A DNA stretch of 64,000 bases from JAJDNH01 sp964552395 (GCA_964552395.1 CAZKGM010000001.1:186001-250000), one strand, 5' to 3'; counted from the stretch's first letter, positions 8,485 to 19,327 are shown. Notes: generated by a model not told the origin, from the sequence alone. Numbers and translations: made by a program.

Positions 8485-9537
8485 ATGGCCCACGAGCGGG
8501 TGATGGTGTTCGGCGCGACGGGGTTCACGGGCGGGCTGGTTTGCGATGCGTTGAGACGTCAAGGGCTCCCATTCGCGGTAGCGGGCCGCCGACGCGAGAG
8601 TATTGAGAAGGTCCGCGAGCAGTACGGTGCCGAGCAGGCTGTGGTGGCGGACCCGGCTGCTCCGCGCTCGCTCGCAGGCCTGTTCTCGGGCGGAACGACG
8701 GTCTTGATCAGCTGTGCGGGGCCGTTTCTCCGCGTCGGATGGCCGGTGGTGGCTGCAGCAGTCGAGGCGGGCGTCCACTACCTGGACACGACCGGTGAGC
8801 AGCCGTTCATCCGTAGGGTTTCGGAGGAGCTGGACGGCCTCGCCTCGGCGAACGGCTGCACGGTCGTCTGCGGCATGGCTATGGAGTATGCGGTGGGTGA
8901 CTGGGCGGCTCAGCTCGCGATGAGGCGCGCCCAAATGAAGCGCTTCGTAGAGGTCGTGGTCGCCTACAGTCTTACCGGCGGAGGGGTAAGCCGCGGCACG
9001 GCGCTGTCGATCTTCGAGATGTTCGGCCGTCCGGCCTGGAGCTGGGAAAACGGACGCTACAGGAGGCGGGTCGCCGGCTTCGCGCGACGGCGTATCCCGT
9101 TTCCCTTCGGCGAGCGAACCTGCCTATGGGCTCCCTTCGGCGAGATTGTCTACCTCGCTCGTCGGGGTACGGTCGACACCGCTGCAACCTACCTGCGCAT
9201 GGCGGGTCCTGTCGCACGGCTCCTCAGCTGGGGCAGCCGCTTTGGACGTCCTTTGAAACCATTTCTGCGGCCGCTCGTGGCTGCGTGGGTCGGTGCCCAG
9301 CCGCCGCAGCCCGGTCCCGAGCAGCGTCGTGCGAGCCGGTTCACGATCGTGGCCGGCGCCGATGGCTCGAGAGTGGTGACGTCGGGTTCCGACCCCTACG
9401 GGCTGACGGCCGAGATCATCGCCGCCGGAGCACAGCGGCTGCTCGAGGGTGGCGCGCCGCAGGGCGTGCGCTCCCCCGCGACGATCGGCCTCGCTCCCCG
9501 AAAGACCCTCAGCTCCCTCGGCGTGATTGTGGAATGA
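8485..9537 (+). CDS. Saccharopine dehydrogenase-like NAD(P)-binding reductase
   Basis: 350 residues from the ATG at 8485, with GGAGGAG 5 bp before it. The N-terminus is a Rossmann fold (VMVFGATGFTGGLVCDAL, then AGRRRES for the cofactor ribose/phosphate). The body resembles the saccharopine dehydrogenase / trans-acting enoyl reductase superfamily: SCAGPFLRVGWPVV and VHYLDTTGEQPF. Such enzymes reduce or oxidise varied substrates; this one cannot be assigned. It is divergent from the SRAP gene, and a TACACT box (8460-8465) may be its -10. The aspartase fusion follows after 78 bp. Confidence 0.8.
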   Translation: MAHERVMVFGATGFTGGLVCDALRRQGLPFAVAGRRRESIEKVREQYGAEQAVVADPAAPRSLAGLFSGGTTVLISCAGPFLRVGWPVVAAAVEAGVHYLDTTGEQPFIRRVSEELDGLASANGCTVVCGMAMEYAVGDWAAQLAMRRAQMKRFVEVVVAYSLTGGGVSRGTALSIFEMFGRPAWSWENGRYRRRVAGFARRRIPFPFGERTCLWAPFGEIVYLARRGTVDTAATYLRMAGPVARLLSWGSRFGRPLKPFLRPLVAAWVGAQPPQPGPEQRRASRFTIVAGADGSRVVTSGSDPYGLTAEIIAAGAQRLLEGGAPQGVRSPATIGLAPRKTLSSLGVIVE

Positions 9538-9615
9538 AGACCGTACTGGCCGAGATCCGTGACGAATTGCCTTGCGCTGGTCGGAAACACCGGTCACGTG
9601 TGGTGGAGGTGTGAG

Positions 9616-11475
9616 ATGGAGGACACGCTTCGAGCCCTTGAAAGCTGCGCAGTTCTGGCCGGCCTCGACCGGCTCACGCTGGAGCTGATCGCGCCGGCGG
9701 TGTTGAGGGGTCGGGCGCGGGCGGGGGCCACGCTGTTTGGGGCCGGCGAGCCCCGCCGCTCGTTCTACCTCCTGCTTGGCGGGCAGATCGAGGTCCGAGT
9801 GGAGAGCGGGCATGCCGCCGGCACACTGCTCGTGCTCGGCGCAGGAGAGGGTGTTGGTGAGGCAGGCCTGCTCGAAGAGGGAATCCACTCAGCAACCGCT
9901 CGCGCAATGAGTGATATCGAGTACCTGGAGCTGCCTGGAGCAGAGGTGCGGGAGCGTCTGGCAAGCGATGCACGAGCCGCGATGGCGTTCTTCGCCAAGG
10001 TATCTGCGGTGATGGTCGGTCGTCTCCAGTATGCGGCCTCACGGCGTGCAGGCTGGGATCTCGTGTACAGGCCCGGCACCACCCGTAGGGAGCACGACCT
10101 CCTCGGAGAACGTGAGGTGCCTGCCGACGCGCTGTACGGTGTCCAGACCCTGCGAGCCGTGGAGAACTTTCCGATCACCGGCGTCAGCCTGGCGCACTTC
10201 CCACACCTCGTGCGATCGCTGGCGATGGTGAAGCAGGCAGCGGCGCGCGCGAACCTGCGGCTCAAGCTCCTCCCGGAGGAGGTTGCGGCCGCCATCGACC
10301 GCACCTGTCAGGAGATCGTCGACGGCCACTGGCACGGCCACTTCGTGGTCGATGTTCTCCAGGGCGGCGCCGGGACGTCGACCAACATGAACGCGAACGA
10401 GGTGATTGCCAACCGCGCGCTCGAGCTGTTGGGTCGGGAGCGCGGAGACTACGCATGGTGCCACCCGAACAACCATGTCAACCTCTCCCAGTCAACGAAC
10501 GATGCCTACCCAACCGCCGTCCGGCTGGCAGCCGTCATGAAGCAGCGAGAACTGGCCGGAGCCCTGGACGGTCTGGGACGTGCGCTATCGGCCAAGGCCG
10601 AGGAAGTATCGGGGGTGCTGAAGATGGGACGCACCCAGCTCCAGGATGCGGTGCCCATGACCCTCGGGCAGGAGCTCGAGGCGTTCGCGGTGACGACCCG
10701 TGAGGACATTCAGCGGCTCGGTGAGGCGACCCGCCTGATGATGGAGGTCAACCTCGGCGGCACAGCCATCGGGACCGGTATCAACGCCGACCCGCGTTAC
10801 CCGACAATCGCCGTCGAGGAGCTGTGCCGCATTGCCGGCGTGGAGGTGGTCCTCGCCGAGAACCTGGTTGAGGCAACGCCCGACACTGGAGCCTTCGTGA
10901 CCTTCTCGGCGGTGTTGAAGCGGATCGCCGTCAAGCTGTCCAAGCTCTGCAACGATCTCAGGCTTCTCTCCTCCGGTCCGCGCTGCGGACTCGGCGAGAT
11001 CAATCTGCCGCCTCAACAGCCGGGCTCGTCGATCATGCCCGGCAAGGTCAACCCGGTGATCCCGGAGGTGGTGAACCAGATCGCCTTCCAGGTCATCGGC
11101 AACGATCTGGCGATCACCGTGGCGGCCGAGGCCGGCCAGCTGCAGCTCAACGTCATGGAGCCCGTCATTACGTACAACCTCTTCGAGTCGCTCGACATCC
11201 TGACCGCCGGAGTACGGACGCTCACTGAACGCTGCATCCGCGGCATCACGGCCAACGCGGACCACTGCCGCACCTTGGTGGAAGGCTCGATCGGGGTGGT
11301 GACCGCCGTGGTGCCTGTTCTGGGCTACGAGCGTGCCTCCGAGGTGGCGCGGGAAGCGCTCACGACCGGGCGCGCCGTGCGCCAGATCCTGCTCGAGGCA
11401 GGGGATCTCGATGAGATCCAGCTCGAGAGGCTGCTGTCGCCGGAGGCGATGACGCACCCTCGCCCCATTGAATGA
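9616..11475 (+). CDS. aspA: Aspartate ammonia-lyase with N-terminal cyclic-nucleotide-binding domain
   Basis: 619 residues from the ATG at 9616 (GGAGGTG just before). Residues about 1-130 are a cNMP-binding (Crp-like) beta-roll: GATLFGAGEPRRSFYLLLGG, then GEGVGEAGLLEEG where the phosphate-binding cassette would lie. From about residue 150 a complete class II fumarase/aspartase follows (REHDLLGEREVPADALYG; GGAGTSTNMNANEV; NLSQSTNDAYPTA; signature GSSIMPGKVNP near 470). It would interconvert L-aspartate and fumarate plus ammonia; the name aspartase over fumarase rests on overall resemblance. The fusion suggests allosteric control by a nucleotide. GEVGEAG has a Glu but I see no clear R-A pair for cAMP, so the ligand is uncertain. 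Confidence 0.85.
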   Translation: MEDTLRALESCAVLAGLDRLTLELIAPAVLRGRARAGATLFGAGEPRRSFYLLLGGQIEVRVESGHAAGTLLVLGAGEGVGEAGLLEEGIHSATARAMSDIEYLELPGAEVRERLASDARAAMAFFAKVSAVMVGRLQYAASRRAGWDLVYRPGTTRREHDLLGEREVPADALYGVQTLRAVENFPITGVSLAHFPHLVRSLAMVKQAAARANLRLKLLPEEVAAAIDRTCQEIVDGHWHGHFVVDVLQGGAGTSTNMNANEVIANRALELLGRERGDYAWCHPNNHVNLSQSTNDAYPTAVRLAAVMKQRELAGALDGLGRALSAKAEEVSGVLKMGRTQLQDAVPMTLGQELEAFAVTTREDIQRLGEATRLMMEVNLGGTAIGTGINADPRYPTIAVEELCRIAGVEVVLAENLVEATPDTGAFVTFSAVLKRIAVKLSKLCNDLRLLSSGPRCGLGEINLPPQQPGSSIMPGKVNPVIPEVVNQIAFQVIGNDLAITVAAEAGQLQLNVMEPVITYNLFESLDILTAGVRTLTERCIRGITANADHCRTLVEGSIGVVTAVVPVLGYERASEVAREALTTGRAVRQILLEAGDLDEIQLERLLSPEAMTHPRPIE

Positions 11476-11555
11476 GACTCGGCTTCAACCTTGTGGGGTG
11501 GAGGGACGCTGGGATAGGATGACGGGTATCCGCGACCGGCGGGCCGGAGGTTCCC

Positions 11556-13679
11556 ATGCGCAGCAAGATCATGTTCATTGCCACCGTGGCTATGGCCGCG
11601 AGCCTGGCCGGGGCCGGCGTGGCCGCCAAGCGAGGTTTCGAAATCTCGGATTACTACCGAACGGCATTTGTCGGTTCGCCGGTCGTCAGCAATGACGGCG
11701 CCCGGGTTGCGTTCACCGTGCGGCGGTACGAGCTCGAGAAAGGGAAGAGCTGGAGCGAGATCTGGATGATGGCGCCGGACGGGTCCCGACTACGGAGGAT
11801 GACCTTCGGCGACCACCACGACAACACGCCCCTCTTCTCCCCCGACGGCAAGAACCTGCTGTTCGTCTCCGACCGCGCCGGGGACAGCTCACAGCTGTAC
11901 ATGATGCCCGTCGATGGAGGCGAGGCCCACGAGCTGACCGACTTTCCGATGGGGGTCAGTGACCCCGTGTACTCTCCGGACGGCACGTGGATTGCCGTCA
12001 CGTCAGAGGTGTACCCGGAGTGCGGCGCCGACGCGGAGTGCAACGAGACAATCCGGAAGACATGGAGCGAAGGCAAGCTCCGGGCTCACATGGCGGACGA
12101 GCTGTTGTACCGTCACTGGACCTCGTGGCGCGACGGCACCTACCCCCATGTGCTGCTGGTGGACGCGGCCAGCGGCAAGGTTGTACGCGACATGACGCCG
12201 GGACGTTGGGACAGCCCGACCTTCTCGCTCGGTGGTCCTCCGGGGTATAGTTTCTCCCCGGACGGCAAGGAGCTGGCCTACGTCTCCAACCACGACGCTC
12301 ACCCTGAGTCGTCTACCAACGCCGATCTCTGGCTCCTGCCGGTCAGCGCGAAGGCGGCGGAGAGCGAAGCGCGCAACATCACTGCCGCCAACCACGGGTG
12401 GGACGGCGGCCCTGTCTACTCTCCCAACGGCCGCTGGATTGCCTACCTCAGTCAGGCGACGCCGGGCTACGAGTCGGACCTTTTTCGCATCGCTCTTTAC
12501 GACCGCGAGAAGGAGACTACGCGCTACCTCACTGACAGCAGCACATTCGACAACTGGGTGGACGGCCTCGCATGGAGCCGCGACGGCAAGACGATCCTCT
12601 TCCAAGCTGAGGAGAAGGGCTATAACCCACTGTTCCAGATGAACCTGGCGACCGGCAAGATCACGCGGCTGTTCTCCAACGGCTCGATCGATGCCTGGAA
12701 GGTTCTGGCGGACGGAACGGTCCTGTACACACGTCGTACCACCGGTGAACCGCCGGAGGTTTTCCGGTCCCGGCTCGACGGCTCCGATCGCCAGCGGCTG
12801 ACCCGTTTCAACGCCGATCTCGAGGCCGAGGTCGACATCCGCCCCGCCGAGGAGATGTGGGTCCAGGGCGCCGGCGACTACCAGGTTCAGGTGTTCATCG
12901 TCAAGCCCCACGGCTTCGACCCGACAAAGAAGTACCCGCTGATCCTCAACGTGCACGGAGGTCCGCAACAGCAGTGGACGGACTCGTACCGCGGCGATTG
13001 GCAGGTCTACCCGGGGAAAGGGTACATCGTCGCCTTCGCGAACCCCACGGGCTCACCCGGCTATGGTCAGGGTTTTGTCGATGGGATCGCCAAGGACTGG
13101 GGCGGAAGGGTCTACAGCGACCTCATGAAGGTTACCGATGCGCTGGAGAAGTTGCCCTACGTCGACCGCGACCGGATGGCGGCCATGGGGTGGTCGTACG
13201 GCGGCTACATGATGATGTGGCTCGAGGGTCACACGACGCGGTTCAAGGCGATAGCCTCCATGATGGGCGTGTACGACCTCCGTGCAATGTACAGCGCCAC
13301 CGAGGAGCTGTGGTTTCCTGAGCACGATCTCGGCGGCCGGCCATGGACCTCTGCGGACTACCGGAAGTGGTCGCCCTCCGAGTACGTCGAGAGCTTCAAG
13401 ACGCCGTGCCTCGTGCTCACCGGAGAGAAGGACTTCCGCGTGCCCTACACGCAGAGCCTGGAGTTCTTTACCGACCTTCAGAAGATGAATGTGCCCTCGC
13501 GCCTGGTTGTGTTCTCGAAGTCCGGCCACTGGCCGAGCTGGTACGAGATGGCGTTCTACTACGATGTACATCTCGACTGGTTCCACCGCTGGTTGGGTGG
13601 AGGGCCGGCACCGTGGGAGCCCGAGCGGTTCCTGCGCAACGAAGTGTTCGAGAAGGAGAGTGGCCCAGACTCGAAGTAG
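11556..13679 (+). CDS. Exported S9 family prolyl oligopeptidase-like peptidase
   Basis: 707 residues. The first 24 residues are a signal peptide ending in AGVAAK. A beta-propeller made of TolB-like repeats spans about residues 40-420 (SPDGKNLLFVSDRAGDSSQL; SPNGRWIAYLS; SRDGKTILFQAEE). The C-terminal alpha/beta hydrolase domain has the nucleophile S547 in GWSYGGYM, HGGPQQQW as oxyanion region, and downstream GEKDFRVP (Asp) and SGHWPSW (His). This is a dipeptidyl/acyl-aminoacyl peptidase type enzyme that cuts short peptides, probably in the periplasm. GGAGG precedes the ATG. Confidence 0.9.
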   Translation: MRSKIMFIATVAMAASLAGAGVAAKRGFEISDYYRTAFVGSPVVSNDGARVAFTVRRYELEKGKSWSEIWMMAPDGSRLRRMTFGDHHDNTPLFSPDGKNLLFVSDRAGDSSQLYMMPVDGGEAHELTDFPMGVSDPVYSPDGTWIAVTSEVYPECGADAECNETIRKTWSEGKLRAHMADELLYRHWTSWRDGTYPHVLLVDAASGKVVRDMTPGRWDSPTFSLGGPPGYSFSPDGKELAYVSNHDAHPESSTNADLWLLPVSAKAAESEARNITAANHGWDGGPVYSPNGRWIAYLSQATPGYESDLFRIALYDREKETTRYLTDSSTFDNWVDGLAWSRDGKTILFQAEEKGYNPLFQMNLATGKITRLFSNGSIDAWKVLADGTVLYTRRTTGEPPEVFRSRLDGSDRQRLTRFNADLEAEVDIRPAEEMWVQGAGDYQVQVFIVKPHGFDPTKKYPLILNVHGGPQQQWTDSYRGDWQVYPGKGYIVAFANPTGSPGYGQGFVDGIAKDWGGRVYSDLMKVTDALEKLPYVDRDRMAAMGWSYGGYMMMWLEGHTTRFKAIASMMGVYDLRAMYSATEELWFPEHDLGGRPWTSADYRKWSPSEYVESFKTPCLVLTGEKDFRVPYTQSLEFFTDLQKMNVPSRLVVFSKSGHWPSWYEMAFYYDVHLDWFHRWLGGGPAPWEPERFLRNEVFEKESGPDSK

Positions 13680-13725
13680 GCTCGGCGCTGCTCCCGCACG
13701 CGGCGGAACGGCACAGGAGGCGGTG

Positions 13726-15078
13726 ATGGCCGGAATCTTCAAGGCGTACGACATTCGCGGCACCTACCCAGACCAGGTCAACGAGGAGGTCGCGTTCAAG
13801 GTGGGCTATCACTTCCTCGACCTGCTGGACGAAGAGGACCTCGCTCGCGGTCCGGTGGTCGTGGTCTCACGCGACATGCGGTCGCACTCCGTTCCCCTGG
13901 CCGAGGCGCTTGCGCGCGGCCTCCGCGCGCGCGGGGTCCGTGTGGTCGACATCGGCCTTGCCGACACTCCCCTCAACTACTTTGCCACCGGTTATCTGAG
14001 AGCTTCGGGGGGAATCCAGGTGACGGCGAGCCACAACCCGGCTGTGTACAACGGCTTCAAGCTGTCGCGGCGCGACGCGATCCCGGTTTCCCGGGACACG
14101 GGGATCGCGCGCCTCGAGACCCTCGTGAGCTCCAGTACGGCACCGCTGGACCTGCCGGCACGCGCAAGCGAGGAGACGCGGGACGTGTCGGCAGCTTACC
14201 TCGAGCACCTTCTCAGTCATGTCGAGGCGGATGCCCCTCGTCTCAAGCTCGCCGCCGACGCGGCCAACGGAATGAGCACCACATACCTGCCGATCCTCGA
14301 GCGTCTGAACGTCGACCTGGTGCTGCTGTACTTCGAGCTCGACGGGAGCTTCCCAAACCACGAGGCCAACCCGCTCAAGCAGGAAAACCTGGTTGACATC
14401 GAGGTGGCGGTGCGCGAGCAGAGGTGCGATCTGGGGGTGGCCTTCGACGGTGATGCGGATCGTGCGATGTTCATCGATGAGAACGGTAACGCGGTCTCGG
14501 CCGACATGATCACCGCTCTGCTCGCTCCCCGTTTTCTGCGCAGCGAGCCCGGGGCGGCTGTGGTCTACGATCTTCGCTCCTCATGGGCGACTAAGGAAGC
14601 CATCGAGGAAGCCGGCGGCAGAGCGGTGCGCGAACGCGTCGGGCATTCGTTCATGAAGGCGACCATGCGCAAGCTCGGATCACCGTTCGGCGGCGAGCTT
14701 GCCGGCCACTTTTACTACCGTTCGAACTTCACGGCGGACTCGTCCCTGCTGACAGTCGTCCACATCCTGAACCACCTGCGAGAGACTGGGCGTCCATTGT
14801 CGGAGCTGGTGGCGCCGTTGCAGCGGTACTTCGCGACCGGCGAGATCAACTTCCGCGTCGAGGACAAGGAAGGGATGATCAGACACCTGGCCGAGGTCTT
14901 TGCGGATGGTGAGATAGACTACCTGGATGGGATCACGGTCCAATATGCCGACTGGTGGTTCAACGTTCGTCCGTCTAACACCGAGCCGCTGCTGCGGCTG
15001 GTACTGGAGGCAAGAACCCGCAAGCTGATGGAGGAGAAGCGGGCCGTCCTCCTCGATCACATCGGCATGCCGGTCTGA
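13726..15078 (+). CDS. Phosphomannomutase/phosphoglucomutase
   Basis: 450 residues; ATG at 13726 behind AGGAGG. Hallmarks of the alpha-D-phosphohexomutase family: FKAYDIRGTYP at the N-terminus, the phosphoserine loop TASHNPAVYNG (S102), the metal-binding DGDADR near residue 242, a sugar-binding GELAGHFYY, and the phosphate-binding RPSNTEPLLRL near the C-terminus. It interconverts hexose 6- and 1-phosphates, giving precursors for GDP-mannose or UDP-glucose. The following glycosyltransferase gene starts 30 bp downstream and is probably the user of the product. Confidence 0.93.
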   Translation: MAGIFKAYDIRGTYPDQVNEEVAFKVGYHFLDLLDEEDLARGPVVVVSRDMRSHSVPLAEALARGLRARGVRVVDIGLADTPLNYFATGYLRASGGIQVTASHNPAVYNGFKLSRRDAIPVSRDTGIARLETLVSSSTAPLDLPARASEETRDVSAAYLEHLLSHVEADAPRLKLAADAANGMSTTYLPILERLNVDLVLLYFELDGSFPNHEANPLKQENLVDIEVAVREQRCDLGVAFDGDADRAMFIDENGNAVSADMITALLAPRFLRSEPGAAVVYDLRSSWATKEAIEEAGGRAVRERVGHSFMKATMRKLGSPFGGELAGHFYYRSNFTADSSLLTVVHILNHLRETGRPLSELVAPLQRYFATGEINFRVEDKEGMIRHLAEVFADGEIDYLDGITVQYADWWFNVRPSNTEPLLRLVLEARTRKLMEEKRAVLLDHIGMPV

Positions 15079-15107
15079 CCTATGGGCGCCGGCTAGGGGA
15101 GGTGTTC

Positions 15108-16391
15108 ATGACTCACGAGTTTCACAGCGCACTGCGCCCCTTCGTGCGCAAACGCCTCGAGGAGATCGGGAAGGCTGACATCGTCGTCGGCGTTCCGTGC
15201 TTCAACAACGACCAGACCATTGAGCACGTGCTACAGATGGTGTCGCGGGGTATCCAGCAGTACTTCAGGGACTCCAAGGCCGTGATCATAGTTGCCGATG
15301 GAGGCTCCACAGACGACACCCGCGATCGCTGCGCCGAATTCCAGCTCAAACCCTGGCAGGAGAAGATCATCACCATCTACCGCGGGATTGGCGGCAAGGG
15401 GACGGCGCTGCGGGCGATCTTCGAGTGTGCGGCCGAGCTCGAGGTCAGCGCGTGCGTGTGTGTCGACGCCGATCTCCGGAGCATCAACCCGGACTGGGTA
15501 CGGTACCTCGTCGAGCCGGTACTCGAGGGTGGCCAGGAGTTCGTGGCGCCGATCTACAACCGCTACAAGTACGACGGCACGATCACTAACAACATCGTCT
15601 ACAACATGGTGCGGGCACTGTACGGCAAGAGAATCCGGCAGCCGATCGGCGGCGACTTCGCTTTCGGCCGCCGGCTCGCTGCCCACTACCTCGAGCAGCC
15701 GGTTTGGGCGACGGACATCGCACGCTTCGGCATCGACATCTGGATGACGACAACGGCGCTGGTGTGCTCCGACAAGGTCTGTCAGTCGAACCTCGGCGTC
15801 AAGATTCACGACGCAAAGGATCCGGCCGACGCGCTCGGTCCGATGTTCCGTCAAGTCTGCGGCACCCTTTTCGACCTCATGGACCAGCACGAGGCGTTCT
15901 GGCTGGGGAGAACGGGCAGCGAACCGGTGCCGACGTTCGGCTGCGAGGTTTCACAGGAGCCCGAGCCGATCGCTGTCAACCAGGATCGGATGATCCGTGA
16001 GTTCAAGGAGGGTATGCGCCTGTTCGGGTCCCTGTGGAGGGAGATCTTCTCGGTTGAGGTGTGGGACGCCCTGCGCGCTGCGGATTCGCTCGCCGCGGAG
16101 AAGTTCACGATTCCGATCGAAACCTGGGTCAAGCTGCTGTACGAGCTCGCGGCCCGCCACCATCACCTGCGGGAGCACCGGAGCAAGCTGGTGTCGGTCA
16201 TGACGCCCCTGTATCTGGCCAGGGTCGCCTCGTTCATCAACCGCACTCGTGAGATGAGCTCACAGGAGGCAGAGCAGGTGGTTGAGGAACAGGCGCAGGC
16301 ATTCGAAGACCTCAAGCCCTACCTCAATGACCTCTGGCAGAACCATCAACCCGGTTCCGGCCTCGAGCGAGCCCTCCGGGAGGATCGCTAG
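15108..16391 (+). CDS. GT-A glycosyltransferase, resembles GT78/GT81 glycerate glycosyltransferases
   Basis: 427 residues from ATG 15108 (GGGGAGG spaced 5 nt); an in-frame GTG at 15102 lies within that ribosome site. A GT-A fold starts with VGVPCFNNDQTIEHV, then ADGGSTDDTRD, GKGTALRAIF and the DxD-type DADLRSINPDW. PIGGDFAFGRR and FGIDIWMTT recall mannosyl- or glucosyl-(3-phospho)glycerate synthases of GT81/GT78. Cytosolic, no membrane segment. With the hexomutase next to it, a compatible-solute or capping-sugar role is possible. The C-terminal 120 residues are helical and typical for that group. Exact donor and acceptor unknown. Confidence 0.75.
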   Translation: MTHEFHSALRPFVRKRLEEIGKADIVVGVPCFNNDQTIEHVLQMVSRGIQQYFRDSKAVIIVADGGSTDDTRDRCAEFQLKPWQEKIITIYRGIGGKGTALRAIFECAAELEVSACVCVDADLRSINPDWVRYLVEPVLEGGQEFVAPIYNRYKYDGTITNNIVYNMVRALYGKRIRQPIGGDFAFGRRLAAHYLEQPVWATDIARFGIDIWMTTTALVCSDKVCQSNLGVKIHDAKDPADALGPMFRQVCGTLFDLMDQHEAFWLGRTGSEPVPTFGCEVSQEPEPIAVNQDRMIREFKEGMRLFGSLWREIFSVEVWDALRAADSLAAEKFTIPIETWVKLLYELAARHHHLREHRSKLVSVMTPLYLARVASFINRTREMSSQEAEQVVEEQAQAFEDLKPYLNDLWQNHQPGSGLERALREDR

Positions 16392-16551
16392 TCCGCGTCT
16401 CTCACCAGCGCGCGTCTGCAGCGTGCGATACACCGTCGACGGCGACGTTTTCTCGTCTCCGTGTGCACGATGTGCCACCGAGACGACAGTCGGGTCGCGA
16501 ACGGGTCTGATGCGGAGTGCGGCAGGGGTGTGCTGCGGCGACGAGTGTGGG

Positions 16552-16557
16552 TACACT
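16552..16557 (+). promoter_or_regulatory. Leaderless -10 box for the sigma-54 activator gene
   Basis: TACACT, then 6 nt, then ATG at 16564. No Shine-Dalgarno precedes the ATG. Confidence 0.5.
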
Positions 16558-16563
16558 TCTCGT

Positions 16564-18000
<1,437 letters not shown>

Positions 18001-18041
18001 CCGCCGCCACGAGAACTGGTTCCGCCGGTTCTGTCGGCGGA

Positions 18042-18064
18042 CCGGAAGCGTGACTTCCGGGTCT
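18042..18064 (+). terminator. Terminator-like hairpin after the sigma-54 activator
   Basis: CCGGAAG (18042-18048) and CTTCCGG (18054-18060) form a 7-bp stem with a 5-nt loop, followed by GTCTTTC. It lies 42 bp after the stop codon. The T-tract is short. Confidence 0.45.
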
Positions 18065-18511
18065 TTCAGCCGAGCATCCTGCGCCTGGTGATGCAGAGCC
18101 CCTTGGAGACCGGGCTCAATACCCGATACCGTCCGCGGGCTTGTCTTGCGGTCGGGAGCGAGGCGGGAGGAGGAAGCTGTGGTTTTGCCCTACTGCCACG
18201 ATGAGTGACGCAGAGAGCCGCCGCTAACCAAGCTCTCCAAAAGGGTTGCTGCGGCATGAACCTAGCTGCTTGGCGGTTACGCCTGGAAGGTAAGACGGCA
18301 TCGCTCACGGCCCGGTGCCCGAGTCCGGGCCCGTGGCGCGCAACGGACGGCACGGGGGTCTCCGCCCGGGCCTCGAACGCGCACACTTCCCGGTCGGCGA
18401 CGAAGCTGGCATCAGAGTTGCTTTCTACCTCAACGGATGGAGCTCCGCGGCCACCTGTTCCTTGTGCTCCACGACTGCGGTCCGAACGGTCGGAAAGAGG
18501 AGAACGGCGAG
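18061..18511. other. Structured intergenic stretch without a recognisable gene
   Basis: 450 bp with no ORF that looks coding. Short stems are visible, for example GAGAGC (18213-18218) with GCTCTC (18232-18237), and GCTAACCAAGC (18223-18233) against a GCTTGG...TTA segment near 18268-18280. I could not match it to RNase P, SRP, 6S or a known riboswitch from conserved sequence. It may be a long leader of the following small gene or an RNA gene. Confidence 0.35.
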
Positions 18512-18796
18512 ATGCTCGAGAACGGCGGACGGCAGCAGGTCACGGTGCGCGGAATCGTGGTCGCCGCGGGCGCGACCGCTGAGGACGACAGCGTCCTTCT
18601 CGAAACGTCGGAGGAGACCGAGATCTTCATCGACTCCGATGGCGAAGGGGGCAACCTCCACAAGCACCTGCACGAGGAGGTCGAGGCCCGAGGAGTCTTG
18701 CGGCAAGACAAGGCCGGCAGGATGGTTCTTCGGGTGAAAGACTTCGAGGTGCGTGAGTGGGAGGAGGAGACAGTCCAGGACGAGCGGCCCGGTTGA
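18512..18796 (+). CDS. Small cytosolic OB-fold-like protein, paralogue of the next gene
   Basis: 94 residues, acidic. ATG at 18512 with GAGGAGA 9 nt before it. The pattern VTVRGIVVAAGATAEDDSVL then RMVLRVKDFEV parallels the next gene (VSVVGTVVAADWDDNGNVVA ... LVLTVTGFSV), so the two share one fold, probably a small beta-barrel of OB type. This copy has no signal peptide, unlike its neighbour. Function unknown. The start could also be 18437 in the same frame, but that start lacks a ribosome site. Confidence 0.6.
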   Translation: MLENGGRQQVTVRGIVVAAGATAEDDSVLLETSEETEIFIDSDGEGGNLHKHLHEEVEARGVLRQDKAGRMVLRVKDFEVREWEEETVQDERPG

Positions 18797-18890
18797 GACG
18801 AGCTTTTGTTCCTGTGTCGAGTGCTGGGGTGTGAGTCTTTGGGGCAAGGATGATTGACAAGGGTCTACTGACAGGGCAAGGAAGGAAGCG

Positions 18891-19235
18891 ATGAGAGAGT
18901 GTTTCCGGCCGTCGACAGTTGTGGTCTTGGTAGCGTTGCTGGTGATTGGGGCCTTCGCCGCGCTGGCCGGCGCGCAGGAGGCCGGGAGCGATGCCAAGTC
19001 AGTGAGCGTCGTCGGTACCGTGGTTGCGGCCGACTGGGACGATAACGGCAACGTCGTTGCCGTCAACATCCAGACCGACGAGGACGAGTATGTCGTCGGG
19101 GACACCGATGCGGCCAAGGGCCTGCTGCCTCTGGTAGGTCAGCGGGTTCGCGCCAACGGGACAGTGACCGAGAGTGGCGAGGGGACGCTGGTCCTGACGG
19201 TGACGGGCTTCTCGGTCGTCGAAGAGAGCTCATGA
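18891..19235 (+). CDS. Exported OB-fold-like small protein
   Basis: 114 residues. Residues 1-30 are a signal peptide (VVVLVALLVIGAFAALAGAQ, cleavage after AGA). The mature 84 residues are acidic and beta-rich and resemble the preceding gene's product, with a GTVVAADW strand, a DEDEYVVGD turn and a closing LVLTVTGFSVV. The arrangement recalls exported OB-fold (BOF-type) proteins, but the assignment is by pattern only. ATG preceded by AGGAAGG. Likely periplasmic. Confidence 0.65.
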   Translation: MRECFRPSTVVVLVALLVIGAFAALAGAQEAGSDAKSVSVVGTVVAADWDDNGNVVAVNIQTDEDEYVVGDTDAAKGLLPLVGQRVRANGTVTESGEGTLVLTVTGFSVVEESS

Positions 19236-19327
19236 TCATGGCTGGAGGGTCATTCCGAACTGTGGCACGCGGGAGCCTCCAGAGACCTGTCGGGAGCTCC
19301 GGCCGGGCCGTTCTTTAGGAGGGGATG

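Noticed and set aside
8350..8934. N-terminal extension of the SRAP frame to 8934
   Set aside because: SRAP proteins need Cys at position 2; the GTG-TGT start at 8349 satisfies that and the extension is Arg-rich shadow sequence antisense to the neighbouring reductase.
12003..12968. Minus-strand ORF of 321 residues
   Set aside because: Antisense to the S9 peptidase propeller; no start site or family features.
18061..18511. Cobalamin, GEMM or ydaO riboswitch
   Set aside because: The conserved boxes of these elements were not seen, although stems are present.
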